A stretch of 64,000 bases of DNA from Desulforhabdus sp. TSK (lineage in GTDB: Bacteria > Desulfobacterota > Syntrophobacteria > Syntrophobacterales > Syntrophobacteraceae): the NCBI RefSeq assembly GCF_022836495.1, contig NZ_BQXM01000008.1, positions 1-64,000 on the forward strand. Direction: 5' to 3'. The position numbers and the translations under genes were made by a program. Shown piece by piece: positions 15,263 to 23,277 of this stretch. Each line of letters starts with the position of its first letter. Position 1 is the first letter of the stretch. The notes below the pieces were generated by a model, which was given only the letters and a program-made list of their open reading frames with translations, had not been told where the DNA came from and searched no databases.

Positions 15263-16381
15263 TCAACGCCCAAAAGCAATGCGCTCCAGCTTGCGGGCGA
15301 GCTCCAGGTAGTTTCGATGCAGGTTTCTTTCGTCCCGGATGAAGGTGGGGCCTGCGGCAGCCAGCGCTGCACGCCTCCCGGGGTCGCGCAGCAGGGAATG
15401 GATCGCTTGAGCCATGGCTTCTCCTCCGTCTTGGGGAGCCAGGAGGCCCGTGAGGCCGGCCTGCACCACCTGGGGAATTCCTCCCGTGTTCAGTGCGACG
15501 ACGGGCAGCCCGCAGGCCTGAGCTTCCAGGAAAACCATGCCCAGGGATTCTCCGATCCCCGGGAAGACAAAAAGATCCGCCGCGGAGTAAAATCGGTGAA
15601 GCTCCCCACGGGCGACTCGCCCCGTAAAGATCACTCGGCGGGGAAGGACTGATTCCGCCAGCATTCGCAGCTCGGCTTCCATCGCTCCATCTCCCGCCAC
15701 CAGGCAGATGAAGTCCTGCCCCATTTTTCGCGCGAGAGCCAAAGCATTGAAGAGGTAGACGAGACTCTCGAATTTTACCCCCGGCCTGAAGCGGGCCACG
15801 GAGAGGAGCAGCGGGGTGTCGGGGGCTATTCCGTAAAGGGCGCGTAACGTTCTGCCGGCGGCTTCGTTCCTCTGAAAATCTTCGGGGAAGATCCCGGGTG
15901 GCAGGTAGGTGAGCTTCTCGTCGGGGAGAACCCTTCGCAGGGCTTCCAGGTCGTCCTGGTTGTTGGCGAAGGCATGGCGGCACGTCATGAGGGCGAAGCG
16001 GTTGAGGGCGAAACCGGGGCGGGTTTCAGTCCTTTTGCGCCATTTGGTGGCGTACATGGGCTGGAAGAGAACGTAAGGGATGTTCTGAAGACGACTGATG
16101 AGGGGTCCCAGGATGTCGGGGGACTTGTAGTAGGTGTGATAGGTGAGCCACACGTCGGGGTGAAAGGCCCGCGTGGTCCTCCAGGCTGCCCTGAGCCCTT
16201 CCAGCGCGTTCCTCCATCCACGCCGGGATTTCCAGAACCAGCGCGAACGAAAGGTCACCATTTCCCGGCAGGTATGACCGGCTCGGTTCAATTCCTCGGC
16301 GATTCCGCGGGCGATGACGAGATCTCCGGAGGGGTGTGGATGAAGAAGGGGCTTGTTGGGGCAGTAGAAGGCGATCTTCAC
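15263..16381 (-). CDS. Glycosyltransferase family 4 (third gene of the cluster)
   Basis: A 372-aa GT-B glycosyltransferase. The C-terminal half has the GT4 signature: LLSVARFRPGVKFESL, then GRVARGELHRFYSAADLFVFPGIGESLGMVFLEAQACGLPVVA, containing the E-x7-E nucleotide-sugar site. The GTG at 16381 overlaps the stop of the upstream glycosyltransferase (GTGA, 16378-16381), indicating translational coupling. An ATG at 16429 would overlap the upstream gene by 52 bp. The sugar and acceptor are unknown; a role in polysaccharide or glycolipid assembly is inferred. Confidence 0.8.
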   Translation of the reverse strand: MKIAFYCPNKPLLHPHPSGDLVIARGIAEELNRAGHTCREMVTFRSRWFWKSRRGWRNALEGLRAAWRTTRAFHPDVWLTYHTYYKSPDILGPLISRLQNIPYVLFQPMYATKWRKRTETRPGFALNRFALMTCRHAFANNQDDLEALRRVLPDEKLTYLPPGIFPEDFQRNEAAGRTLRALYGIAPDTPLLLSVARFRPGVKFESLVYLFNALALARKMGQDFICLVAGDGAMEAELRMLAESVLPRRVIFTGRVARGELHRFYSAADLFVFPGIGESLGMVFLEAQACGLPVVALNTGGIPQVVQAGLTGLLAPQDGGEAMAQAIHSLLRDPGRRAALAAAGPTFIRDERNLHRNYLELARKLERIAFGR

Positions 16382-17628
16382 GGTCCGGCGAGGGCTTGCT
16401 GGAAAAGGGCATGCAGCTGCTTCACGCACTGCCGGTTGTCGAAGTGCGCTTCCACCCGCTTTCGCGCCTGCTCGGCACGTCGAAGGGGCTCTTCCGGCTG
16501 GAGGAGAACTTCCCGGATGGCCTCGGCCATGGCGGCGGGCTCGCCGGGAGGCACAAGTCGTCCCGTGATTCCGTCCTCCACCAGCTCAGGAATGGCAGAA
16601 ACCTCCGTGGTGACGACGGGAAGGCCCACGGCCATGGCCTCTGCCAGCACGTTGGGGATGCCGTCCCGGTCTCCGTTTTCGGCCACCTTGCAGGCCAGTG
16701 CGAAGACATGGGCGCCGCGGTAATGGGCGAGGACTTCTTCATGAGGGAGGGTGCCGAGAAACTCCACTTTGGAGCTCAGACCCAGCTCATGGGCGAGGGC
16801 CTTGATCTGCGCACCATCTTCTCCGCTTCCAATGTGGATGAAGCGAAAATCGAAGTCGCTCCCGGCCAGGAGACTCAAGGCCTTCAGCAGATCGTCGTAA
16901 CCCTTCTTGGCCACCAGCCGGCCGATGGAGAGTATCCGGCAGGGAGGGGCCGGGGGCGGATGGGGAGCAAACTGGAAGAATTCGATGTCAATGCCGTGGT
17001 AAACGGTGTGGATGGGAGGGGTATCCGCGCTGCCGTTCAGCAGTCTCCGCAGGTAACGGGCATTGTATTCCGTGCAGGTGACGACAAATTGCGCCCGACG
17101 GATTTTTCGGGCGAGCTGTTCGGGCTCGGAAGTATAGATGTCCTTGGCGTGGGCGGTGAAGCTGAAGGGCAGGCCGGTGAGCTCGGAGGCGAAATAGGCC
17201 ACGGACGTCGGAGTATGGCAGAAATGGGCGTGCAGGTGCTTCACGGGAGAGCCCAGGAGCTCAGTCGCCGCCAGGTGCCCGGCCTGGAGAAAATGGCGCA
17301 CGGTGGCGGTCTTTTTCCTTTCGCAGGCCCTCAGGATTGCCCGGGTGAGGCATTGCGTGTAATGACTCCCAAGACGCCTCCAAAGCAGGCGATTGCTTTC
17401 CAGGAGCCTTCTCCAGTGGGGAAGGACGTACTCGGGCATATAGCTGACGGAGGCCTGGATTTCCTTCACGTGCTCGTGGCTGAAGTCCTCCCGTGGCTGC
17501 CTCAGGGAAAAGATACGGATGGGGATGCCGAGAGATTCCAGGAGCAGGATTTCTCTACTGATGAAGGTTTCGGAAATGCGGGGATAGCCCTTGAGGATCA
17601 TGCCCAGGTGGTTGGGATTCAGATGCAT
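16378..17628 (-). CDS. Glycosyltransferase family 4 (second gene of the cluster)
   Basis: A 416-aa GT-B enzyme. The N-terminal domain starts LGMILKGYPRISETFISREI, typical of colanic-acid/lipopolysaccharide GT4 enzymes. The C-terminal domain shows LSIGRLVAKKGYDDLLKAL and the nucleotide-sugar site DRDGIPNVLAEAMAVGLPVVTT (E-x7-E-like). The ATG at 17628 overlaps the end of the upstream gene by 10 bp and its own end overlaps the next gene by 4 bp, so the three genes form one translational unit. A sugar transfer step in surface glycan synthesis is inferred. Confidence 0.85.
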   Translation of the reverse strand: MHLNPNHLGMILKGYPRISETFISREILLLESLGIPIRIFSLRQPREDFSHEHVKEIQASVSYMPEYVLPHWRRLLESNRLLWRRLGSHYTQCLTRAILRACERKKTATVRHFLQAGHLAATELLGSPVKHLHAHFCHTPTSVAYFASELTGLPFSFTAHAKDIYTSEPEQLARKIRRAQFVVTCTEYNARYLRRLLNGSADTPPIHTVYHGIDIEFFQFAPHPPPAPPCRILSIGRLVAKKGYDDLLKALSLLAGSDFDFRFIHIGSGEDGAQIKALAHELGLSSKVEFLGTLPHEEVLAHYRGAHVFALACKVAENGDRDGIPNVLAEAMAVGLPVVTTEVSAIPELVEDGITGRLVPPGEPAAMAEAIREVLLQPEEPLRRAEQARKRVEAHFDNRQCVKQLHALFQQALAGP

Positions 17629-18833
17629 TTCTGCTCACAGCGTTTGTGGTCGAGGATGCGCTTGCGGATGACCTCCAGGGCTGTGAATGGAAACTGCCCC
17701 ATCTTCCGGCGGCAGGACGAGCCATTGTGGAGAAGGGTCAGGACTTTCTCCCGCAGCGTGGCAGGTGTCAATTCGCGGGGATGCAGGTAATCACAGAACC
17801 CCCTGGAACAAAGAACCTGGGCCCGAATGAGCTGCTCTTCCCGCGGCACGGTTCGGGGGACAATGAGAAACGGCTTTTTCTGACTCGCAATTTCACAGAC
17901 GGTATTGTACCCGCCCATGCTCACCACGACGGCAGCGGCCCCGATGAGCCGCTCCATGGAACGGTAGAACTTGAGGGTTGTGAAGCGCAGAGACTCGCAC
18001 TGCTTGACGACTTCCTGGTAATCCCGGGGGGAGATGAATGGGCCTGTGACAATAACGACCCGGGTGTGCTTGGGAACTCCTCCCAGGGAGGCATCGAAAG
18101 CCTTGAGGAACGTGTTGACGACCGGTTGGCCGTCGGCTCCGCCCCCCGTGGTGACGACGATGAGCTTATCCTCTGCGGAGATTCCCAGGGACCTGCGTGT
18201 GGCCTGGATATCCTCGGGGGATGGGACCTGTCTGGGGATGTATCCCGTGAAGTGGATCTTTTGGGCCACATGAGGCGGAATGGCGTATTCCAGGATGGGA
18301 TCGTAGAAGTCCCGGCAGCCGTACACCCAGATTTCATGGTAAAGCTGGTCCATGGCTTCATAGATGTCCTTGCTGCTCCAGTCGTCGATGGTGGACTCCG
18401 CGCTGTCCATGATATCCCTGAGCCCCAGGATGGATTGGCAGCAGGGGAATTCGCTCTTCAGCCAGAGCAGCGTGTCCACCACTTCCCGCTTCAACCCAAG
18501 GGGAGCCTTGTCCACGATGAAAAAGTCGGGTTGGAAGGCCTTGGCCGTCGCCAGGATGATGCTTTTTCGGATTTCCAGCACTTCCGCCGCTTCCAGTTTC
18601 ATGGAGAGGGGGAGATACTGCTCGTGGGTCACCTTGATCATGCCGGGGATGCGGACAAAATCGATGCGTCGGGGAATTTTGAACCGCCCCGCCAGGGGGG
18701 AGCCCGTCAGCAGGAGGATGTTGGCCGGAGTCTTGCTCAGACTGCGCGCCATGGCCAGACACCTGCGGATATGACCCAGACCATAGGTATCATGGGAATA
18801 CATGAGGATTTTATAAGGGGTCTGAAGATTCAA
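17619..18833 (-). CDS. MurG-like predicted glycosyltransferase (first gene of the cluster)
   Basis: A protein of about 404 aa in the COG4671-like group of predicted glycosyltransferases. It starts with KILMYSHDTYGLGHIRRCLAMA and carries a MurG/GT28-like C-terminal donor site (VVVSMGGYNTVCEIASQKKPFLIVPR). The start is uncertain: a TTG at 18833 places the first beta-strand at the N-terminus as expected, while a GTG at 18923 would add 30 residues and lacks a ribosome binding site. It leads the three-gene cluster. Substrate unknown. Confidence 0.75.
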   Translation of the reverse strand: MNLQTPYKILMYSHDTYGLGHIRRCLAMARSLSKTPANILLLTGSPLAGRFKIPRRIDFVRIPGMIKVTHEQYLPLSMKLEAAEVLEIRKSIILATAKAFQPDFFIVDKAPLGLKREVVDTLLWLKSEFPCCQSILGLRDIMDSAESTIDDWSSKDIYEAMDQLYHEIWVYGCRDFYDPILEYAIPPHVAQKIHFTGYIPRQVPSPEDIQATRRSLGISAEDKLIVVTTGGGADGQPVVNTFLKAFDASLGGVPKHTRVVIVTGPFISPRDYQEVVKQCESLRFTTLKFYRSMERLIGAAAVVVSMGGYNTVCEIASQKKPFLIVPRTVPREEQLIRAQVLCSRGFCDYLHPRELTPATLREKVLTLLHNGSSCRRKMGQFPFTALEVIRKRILDHKRCEQKCI

Positions 18834-19354
18834 GTCCGCTTCTTCCCAGTGGCTGACGACTTTCGCATGAAAAGGTATCGACAGGCAGCAGTTGTTCCAG
18901 GTAACCCTCAGACCCCCTCCCACAATGTTGTTGACCTGACGTCACCCCGGTAAAACCGGGGTCCCAAAAGTCTGTATCTTCCTGGATTCCGGCTTTCGCC
19001 GGAATGACGATAGAGCGTTAGATCAACAAGATTGACCTGCTCCCGGGCGTATCCGGCTCGTCATTCCTGTCTGAGGGCGGTAGCGATAGGAATGGAGAGT
19101 CAGGGCGAGTGTCTATTCCCTGCCAGAAGCGTGAAAGTCGGATGGAACGAGGGCATAATAGTTTTTATGTGAATTCATGGCAATAAAGATTTCAGCTCTT
19201 CCGGTGGGGAAAGATCGAACGGACAAGTTTTCCTCTGGCATTCGACCGCAGACTGCTTATTGTAAGCTGATACACGTAAGAACGGTTGCCTGGTGGTAGA
19301 CTTCTATATTTTTCAGCCGAAGATCGTCTAAAACGTCAGAAGAAGGAGGTCCCC
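18834..19354. other. Intergenic region with GCCGGAATGAC-family repeats
   Basis: This 520-bp stretch separates divergent transcription units. It holds a 7-bp stem ACCCCGG/CCGGGGT (18944-18962), an 8-bp stem ATTCCGGC/GCCGGAAT with loop TTTC (18986-19005), and a longer-range pair GGAATGACGA (19001-19010) with TCGTCATTCC (19058-19067). The element belongs with the one at 28487-28563. No coding frame or clear promoter is visible in the remainder (19080-19340). Confidence 0.65.
18986..19067. repeat. GCCGGAATGAC-family hairpin, copy 1
   Basis: ATTCCGGC (18986-18993) and GCCGGAAT (18998-19005) form a tight stem with loop TTTC, extended rightwards by GACGA. GGAATGACGA (19001-19010) is repeated in inverse orientation at 19058-19067. 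Copy 2 at 28487-28563 has the same GCCGGAATGAC end. Confidence 0.65.
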
Positions 19355-19609
19355 ATGAGCGCGGATAAAAAGACATTGGAAGGTAAATTGAGAGAGATGT
19401 ACAGGGAAATTGACAAGCATAACCTGGATCTCGCCCTGGATTATGATGACCATAAGAGTGCGTGGGTGGTGAAGCTATCCAAGGGCCCTCATGTATTGAC
19501 GACTCATTTGGAGAAAAAGGACGCCGATGATTGTCTGGATGGAATAGAGTGCGTTTACCTGGGAGTGCAGATCGGGCAGTTCATCCAGAACTTTGAATCG
19601 GGCTCCTGA
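19355..19609 (+). CDS. 84-aa protein of unknown function
   Basis: A small soluble, acidic protein that starts MSADKKTLEGKLREMYREID with an amphipathic helix and continues into ALDYDDHKSAWVVKLSKG. The ATG at 19355 has an excellent ribosome binding site (AAGGAGGT, 19343-19350). No metal-binding or membrane motif is seen and I do not recognise the family. It is first on the + strand after the glycosyltransferase cluster, 99 bp before ridA, with a GC-rich hairpin between them. Confidence 0.7.
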   Translation: MSADKKTLEGKLREMYREIDKHNLDLALDYDDHKSAWVVKLSKGPHVLTTHLEKKDADDCLDGIECVYLGVQIGQFIQNFESGS

Positions 19610-19625
19610 AGGTAAGTGGCTCTGC

Positions 19626-19651
19626 GGCTCAGGCGCTGAAGTGCCTGAGCC
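19626..19651 (+). terminator. Hairpin after the 84-aa gene
   Basis: GGCTCAGGC (19626-19634) pairs perfectly with GCCTGAGCC (19643-19651) around an 8-nt loop. There is no T-run, so it may be a factor-dependent stop or an mRNA 3-prime stabiliser rather than a strict intrinsic terminator. Confidence 0.4.
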
Positions 19652-19708
19652 CATCCGAGCCATAATGTGGTGAACAGTCGTTTCTAAAAGAGGAGGGCAT
19701 TGACGGCA

Positions 19709-20095
19709 ATGAGTATGAAGGTCATACAGACAGACCGGGCTCCAGCGGCCATTGGACCCTATTCGCAGGGTATCGTGGCAGGAGGATGGCTTTTCGTCAG
19801 TGGGCAGCTCGGCTTGAAGCCGGCGACGGGGGAAATGGTCGGAGAGGGTTTCGGCGACCAGGCCCGCCAGGCGCTCGCAAATCTAAGGAGCATCGTCGAA
19901 GCTGCAGGCTTTGCCTTGACGAATGTCGTGGCCGTGGACGTTTTCATTACGGATATGGCTCAGTTTTCCAGCTTCAACAGCATCTACTCCGAAGTCTTTT
20001 CAGAGCACAAGCCCGCCCGGGCGGTTGTGGAAGTCAAAGGACTGCCGAGGGGCGCCCACGTCGAGGTCAAATGCGCGGCATTTCGTGGCGCATAG
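19709..20095 (+). CDS. ridA: RidA family reactive-imine deaminase
   Basis: A 128-aa YjgF/YER057c/UK114 protein that hydrolyses 2-aminoacrylate and related imines released by PLP enzymes. It contains AAIGPYSQGIVAGGWLFVSGQ at the N-terminus, the substrate-carboxylate arginine in KPARAVVEV, and the C-terminal LPRGAHVEVKCAA. AGGAGGG at 19691 precedes the ATGs at 19709 and 19715; a TTG at 19700 is too close to it. It stands before an amino-acid transporter and a PLP aminotransferase, which fits protection from imine damage. Confidence 0.9.
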   Translation: MSMKVIQTDRAPAAIGPYSQGIVAGGWLFVSGQLGLKPATGEMVGEGFGDQARQALANLRSIVEAAGFALTNVVAVDVFITDMAQFSSFNSIYSEVFSEHKPARAVVEVKGLPRGAHVEVKCAAFRGA

Positions 20096-20225
20096 GCGGA
20101 AGCAGTGATTCTTCTTGATCCCTTTGTAACCATTTGTTATTTTTCTCGCGTTTTAAAATCCGGCAAAGATTGAACGAGTATTGGCTGTATAGATTTGTGT
20201 AACCGTTATAAAAAAGGAGAGGTCG

Positions 20226-20993
20226 ATGACGGTAAGGAAGATTTTGGCAGGTGCTGCCCTGGTTTTTGCATTCATGATGGTGATTCCTGCGGGCTCATGC
20301 CTGGCCGAGGACAAAGTGCTCATCAACGGGATCGATGCCAATTTTCCTCCCTTTGCCTTTGTGGACAAGACGGGCAAGCCCGACGGATTCGATGTGGCGG
20401 TCATGGACTGGATCGCCAACGAAATGGGATTCAAGATCAAGCACACCCCCATGGATTGGGACGGCATCATTCCAAGTCTCAAGGCCAAGAAGATCGATAT
20501 GATCGCTTCCGGCATGAGCATCACGGACGCCCGCAGGCAGGAAGTCAATTTCACGCTGCCGTACTGGAAGATCGCTCAGGTGCTGGTCGCCAAGGCGGAT
20601 TCGAATTTGACTCCCGAAGCCGCTCTGGGTGAGGGCAAGAAAATCGGTGTTCAGCGGGGGACGACGGAAGCCAAGTGGATCGAGGACAATCTCATCAAGA
20701 AAGAAGGAAAAAAGTTCGAGCTGGTCTACTATGATTCCGCCCCCCTTGCCGTCGAGGACGTGATCAACGGCCGCATCGTTGCTGCAGCCATGGATGACGC
20801 TCCCGCCAAGGATGCCGTCAGCAAGAAGGCGGTAAAGATCATCGGCGGCTTTGGCATGGCTGAAGAGGATTTTGGTTACGCCGTGCGCAAGGAAGACACG
20901 GAGCTCTTGAACAAGCTCAACGAAGGCCTGAAGAAGATCATGGCATCCCCTGAATGGGAAAAGCTCCAGGTCAAATACGGTTTGAAGAAGTAA
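20226..20993 (+). CDS. Polar amino-acid ABC transporter, periplasmic binding protein
   Basis: A 255-aa family 3 solute-binding protein with a signal peptide (1-28, cleavage after SCLA). It contains INGIDANFPPFAFVDKTGKPDGFDVAVMDWIA, the KIDMIASGMSITDARRQEV motif that closes on the alpha-amino-acid ligand, and a C-terminal lobe ending EWEKLQVKYGLKK. It captures a polar amino acid in the periplasm for the two permeases and ATPase downstream. AAGGAGAG precedes the ATG. Ligand specificity is not deducible. An intrinsic terminator follows it. Confidence 0.9.
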   Translation: MTVRKILAGAALVFAFMMVIPAGSCLAEDKVLINGIDANFPPFAFVDKTGKPDGFDVAVMDWIANEMGFKIKHTPMDWDGIIPSLKAKKIDMIASGMSITDARRQEVNFTLPYWKIAQVLVAKADSNLTPEAALGEGKKIGVQRGTTEAKWIEDNLIKKEGKKFELVYYDSAPLAVEDVINGRIVAAAMDDAPAKDAVSKKAVKIIGGFGMAEEDFGYAVRKEDTELLNKLNEGLKKIMASPEWEKLQVKYGLKK

Positions 20994-21047
20994 TTGTCTC
21001 CCCCGTGAGTGGATTGTCACTGGGGCAGTCGCTCTAAAGAACCGGTC

Positions 21048-21091
21048 CCGGCAAGAATGAAGGGTGCTCCCTGAAGCTTGCCGGTTTTTTT
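21048..21091 (+). terminator. Intrinsic terminator between binding protein and permease
   Basis: CCGGCAAG (21048-21055) pairs with CTTGCCGG (21077-21084). The loop carries a smaller AGGG/CCCT stem, and seven Ts follow at 21085-21091. It lies inside the ABC operon and would let most transcripts stop after the binding protein, giving excess binding protein over membrane subunits. Confidence 0.8.
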
Positions 21092-21143
21092 GACTTTCGG
21101 GAGGACCCGGTTTCCATGTCGAAATGCGAGGGAATTCCACTGC

Positions 21144-21815
21144 ATGATGCCTGAAGGATTGATCGCCGTATTCCAAGCCCTGCCCTATATCCTGCAAGGG
21201 TCCTTCGTCACCATCGGCATCGTGCTGGGCGCCATGGGCTTCGGCCTCGCCATGGGCATTCCCCTGGCTCTGGGGCAGGTGTACGGCTCTCCTCCGGTCC
21301 GGGTCGCAGTCCGCATTTATGTGTGGTTTTTCCGGGGCGTCCCCCTCCTGGTGCTCCTGTTCCTCTTCTATTTCGGATTCTGTTCCCTTCTGGACATCAA
21401 CCTTTCGGCTTTTACAGTGTCCGTTGCGGTCCTGGGGCTCATCAGCGCGGCTTACCAGTCTCAGATCTTTCGCGGTGCGATCGCTTCCCTGCCGGCGGGG
21501 CAGTTGAAAGCAGCACGCGCCTTGGGGATGAGCGATGCCAAAGCGGTCTGGTTCATCATCCTGCCCCAGGCCCTGCGCCTCTCCATTCCGGCGTGGTCCA
21601 ACGAATATTCCATCGTCTTGAAGGATTCCGCGGTCGCCTACGCTCTGGGTGTAGCGGAAATCATGGCCCGCACGCATTTCGTGGCTACCCGCACTTACCA
21701 GCACCTCCCCCTTTACCTGGCAGCGGGTACGATTTACCTGATCCTGACTTACGCGGGGACCCGTGGGCTTCGGCTCCTGGAGAACAAGGTGAGGATCCGG
21801 GGCTATTCGCGATGA
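21144..21815 (+). CDS. Amino-acid ABC transporter permease (first)
   Basis: A 223-aa HisMQ-type inner-membrane permease with about five membrane helices. The EAA loop is visible as AARALGMSDAKAVWFIILPQALRLSIPAWSNE, where the ATPase docks. It begins MMPEGLIAVFQALPYILQG; the ATG at 21144 is preceded by GAGGGA. It works with the permease at 22603-23277, the two flanking the ATPase gene. Complete and normal in length. Confidence 0.88.
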   Translation: MMPEGLIAVFQALPYILQGSFVTIGIVLGAMGFGLAMGIPLALGQVYGSPPVRVAVRIYVWFFRGVPLLVLLFLFYFGFCSLLDINLSAFTVSVAVLGLISAAYQSQIFRGAIASLPAGQLKAARALGMSDAKAVWFIILPQALRLSIPAWSNEYSIVLKDSAVAYALGVAEIMARTHFVATRTYQHLPLYLAAGTIYLILTYAGTRGLRLLENKVRIRGYSR

Positions 21816-21834
21816 AGGGCTTGAAAAGGAATCC

Positions 21835-22596
21835 ATGGAAAACGACCCCATTCTGAGAATTGAAGATATCAAAAAAGCATACCGCGCCAGGGAAATTTTG
21901 AAAGGCATCTCCCTTTCCATTTCCAAGGGGGAATTGAAGGTCCTCATCGGGCCGTCGGGAGGCGGGAAAAGCACGCTTCTGCAGTGCATCAATTTTCTCG
22001 TGATGCCGGATGGGGGAGATGTCTGGCTGGAAGGCAGGAAGGTGAACCCGCACCGGAAGCGGGAGCTTTACGGCTACCGGCAGCAGGTGGGGATGATCTT
22101 TCAGGACTTCAACCTCTTCGACCACCTGTCCGCCCTGCAGAATGTGCAGATCGCTCTGCTGCGCGTGAAGGGGATGGACAAGAAGAGTGCGCGGGAAAGG
22201 GCTGTCGCGGAACTGGAGCGCGTGGGGCTGGGGAAGCACATCGACCACTATCCCGCCCAGCTTTCAGGAGGCCAGAAGCAGCGTGTGTCCATCGCTCGAG
22301 CCCTCGCCATGGATCCCAAGGTGATGCTTCTGGACGAACCGACCTCCGCCCTGGACCCGGAGCTCATCGGAGAGGTCCTTGCGGTCATCAAGAACCTGGT
22401 GGCCAACGGCATGACCATGATCATGGCAACGCACCAGATCAGTTTTTCCAGTGCGTTTGCGACAGAAATCATCTTCATGGAAGACGGGCTCATCGTGGAG
22501 CAGGGACCTCCCTCCAAGATCCTTTCGTCAGCCGAATGCGCACGCACGAAGGAATTCTGCTCCAAGATCTATGACCTCCACGGAGAGGGCAATTGA
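21835..22596 (+). CDS. Amino-acid ABC transporter ATP-binding protein
   Basis: A 253-aa GlnQ/HisP-type ATPase: Walker A GPSGGGKST (near residues 39-47), Q-loop, signature LSGGQKQR, Walker B VMLLDEP, D-loop SALD and the H-loop histidine in MATHQI. It energises uptake of a polar amino acid through the two flanking permeases. AAAAGGAATCC precedes the ATG at 21835. It starts 19 bp after the first permease and ends 6 bp before the second. Confidence 0.92.
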   Translation: MENDPILRIEDIKKAYRAREILKGISLSISKGELKVLIGPSGGGKSTLLQCINFLVMPDGGDVWLEGRKVNPHRKRELYGYRQQVGMIFQDFNLFDHLSALQNVQIALLRVKGMDKKSARERAVAELERVGLGKHIDHYPAQLSGGQKQRVSIARALAMDPKVMLLDEPTSALDPELIGEVLAVIKNLVANGMTMIMATHQISFSSAFATEIIFMEDGLIVEQGPPSKILSSAECARTKEFCSKIYDLHGEGN

Positions 22597-22602
22597 TTCC
22601 CG

Positions 22603-23277
22603 ATGGATGAATGGCAGTTCTTTCAATCCCAGGTTTTTCCTTCCCTGATGAAGGGATTCAAGGTCAGTATCTCCCTGATCCTCCCTTCGGCGTTTCTGGG
22701 GGTATGCATCGGGATTTGGGCTGGATCCATGCGGGTTTACGGGAGCACGTGGCTTCGAAAGCTCGTGGACGCCTATGTGGCGATTTTTCGGGGAACTCCT
22801 TTGGTGGTTCAGCTCTTTTTCTGGTATTTCGGCCTGCCGCACGTGGGGATCTACCTTTCACCCTTTGCCGCCTCCGTGGTGGGTTTTTCCCTCTGCAGCG
22901 GCGCCTACCAATCGGAATATGTCCGCGGGGCGCTCCTTTCCATCAAGAAAGGGCAGATGCTGGCCGCTCAGGCGCTGGGGTTCAGCAAGTGGCAGATGCT
23001 CAGGTCCGTCATTCTGCCCCAGGCGCTGAGGAGAGCCCTGCCGGGGTGTGGAAACGAAATCATTTATCTCATCAAGTACTCCTCTCTGGCCTACATGGTG
23101 ACCTGCATCGAAATGACGGGTGAGGCGAAGATACTGGCATCGCATTATTTCAAGTATACCGAAGTCTTCCTTGCCGTCGGAGCCTTCTACCTGGTGCTGG
23201 TCTCTCTGGCCGGCTGGTTCCTGCACCACCTGGAAGGTCGCCTCAGCATCCCCGGGTTTGAACATCATGGGAAATGA
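22603..23277 (+). CDS. Amino-acid ABC transporter permease (second)
   Basis: A 224-aa HisMQ-type permease with about five membrane helices and an EAA loop (AAQALGFSKWQMLRSVILPQALRRALPGCGNE). It is a paralogue of the permease at 21144-21815, so the transporter uses a heterodimeric membrane core. It overlaps the start of the FAD oxidoreductase gene by 11 bp, tying that enzyme to the same transcript. Confidence 0.9.
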   Translation: MDEWQFFQSQVFPSLMKGFKVSISLILPSAFLGVCIGIWAGSMRVYGSTWLRKLVDAYVAIFRGTPLVVQLFFWYFGLPHVGIYLSPFAASVVGFSLCSGAYQSEYVRGALLSIKKGQMLAAQALGFSKWQMLRSVILPQALRRALPGCGNEIIYLIKYSSLAYMVTCIEMTGEAKILASHYFKYTEVFLAVGAFYLVLVSLAGWFLHHLEGRLSIPGFEHHGK

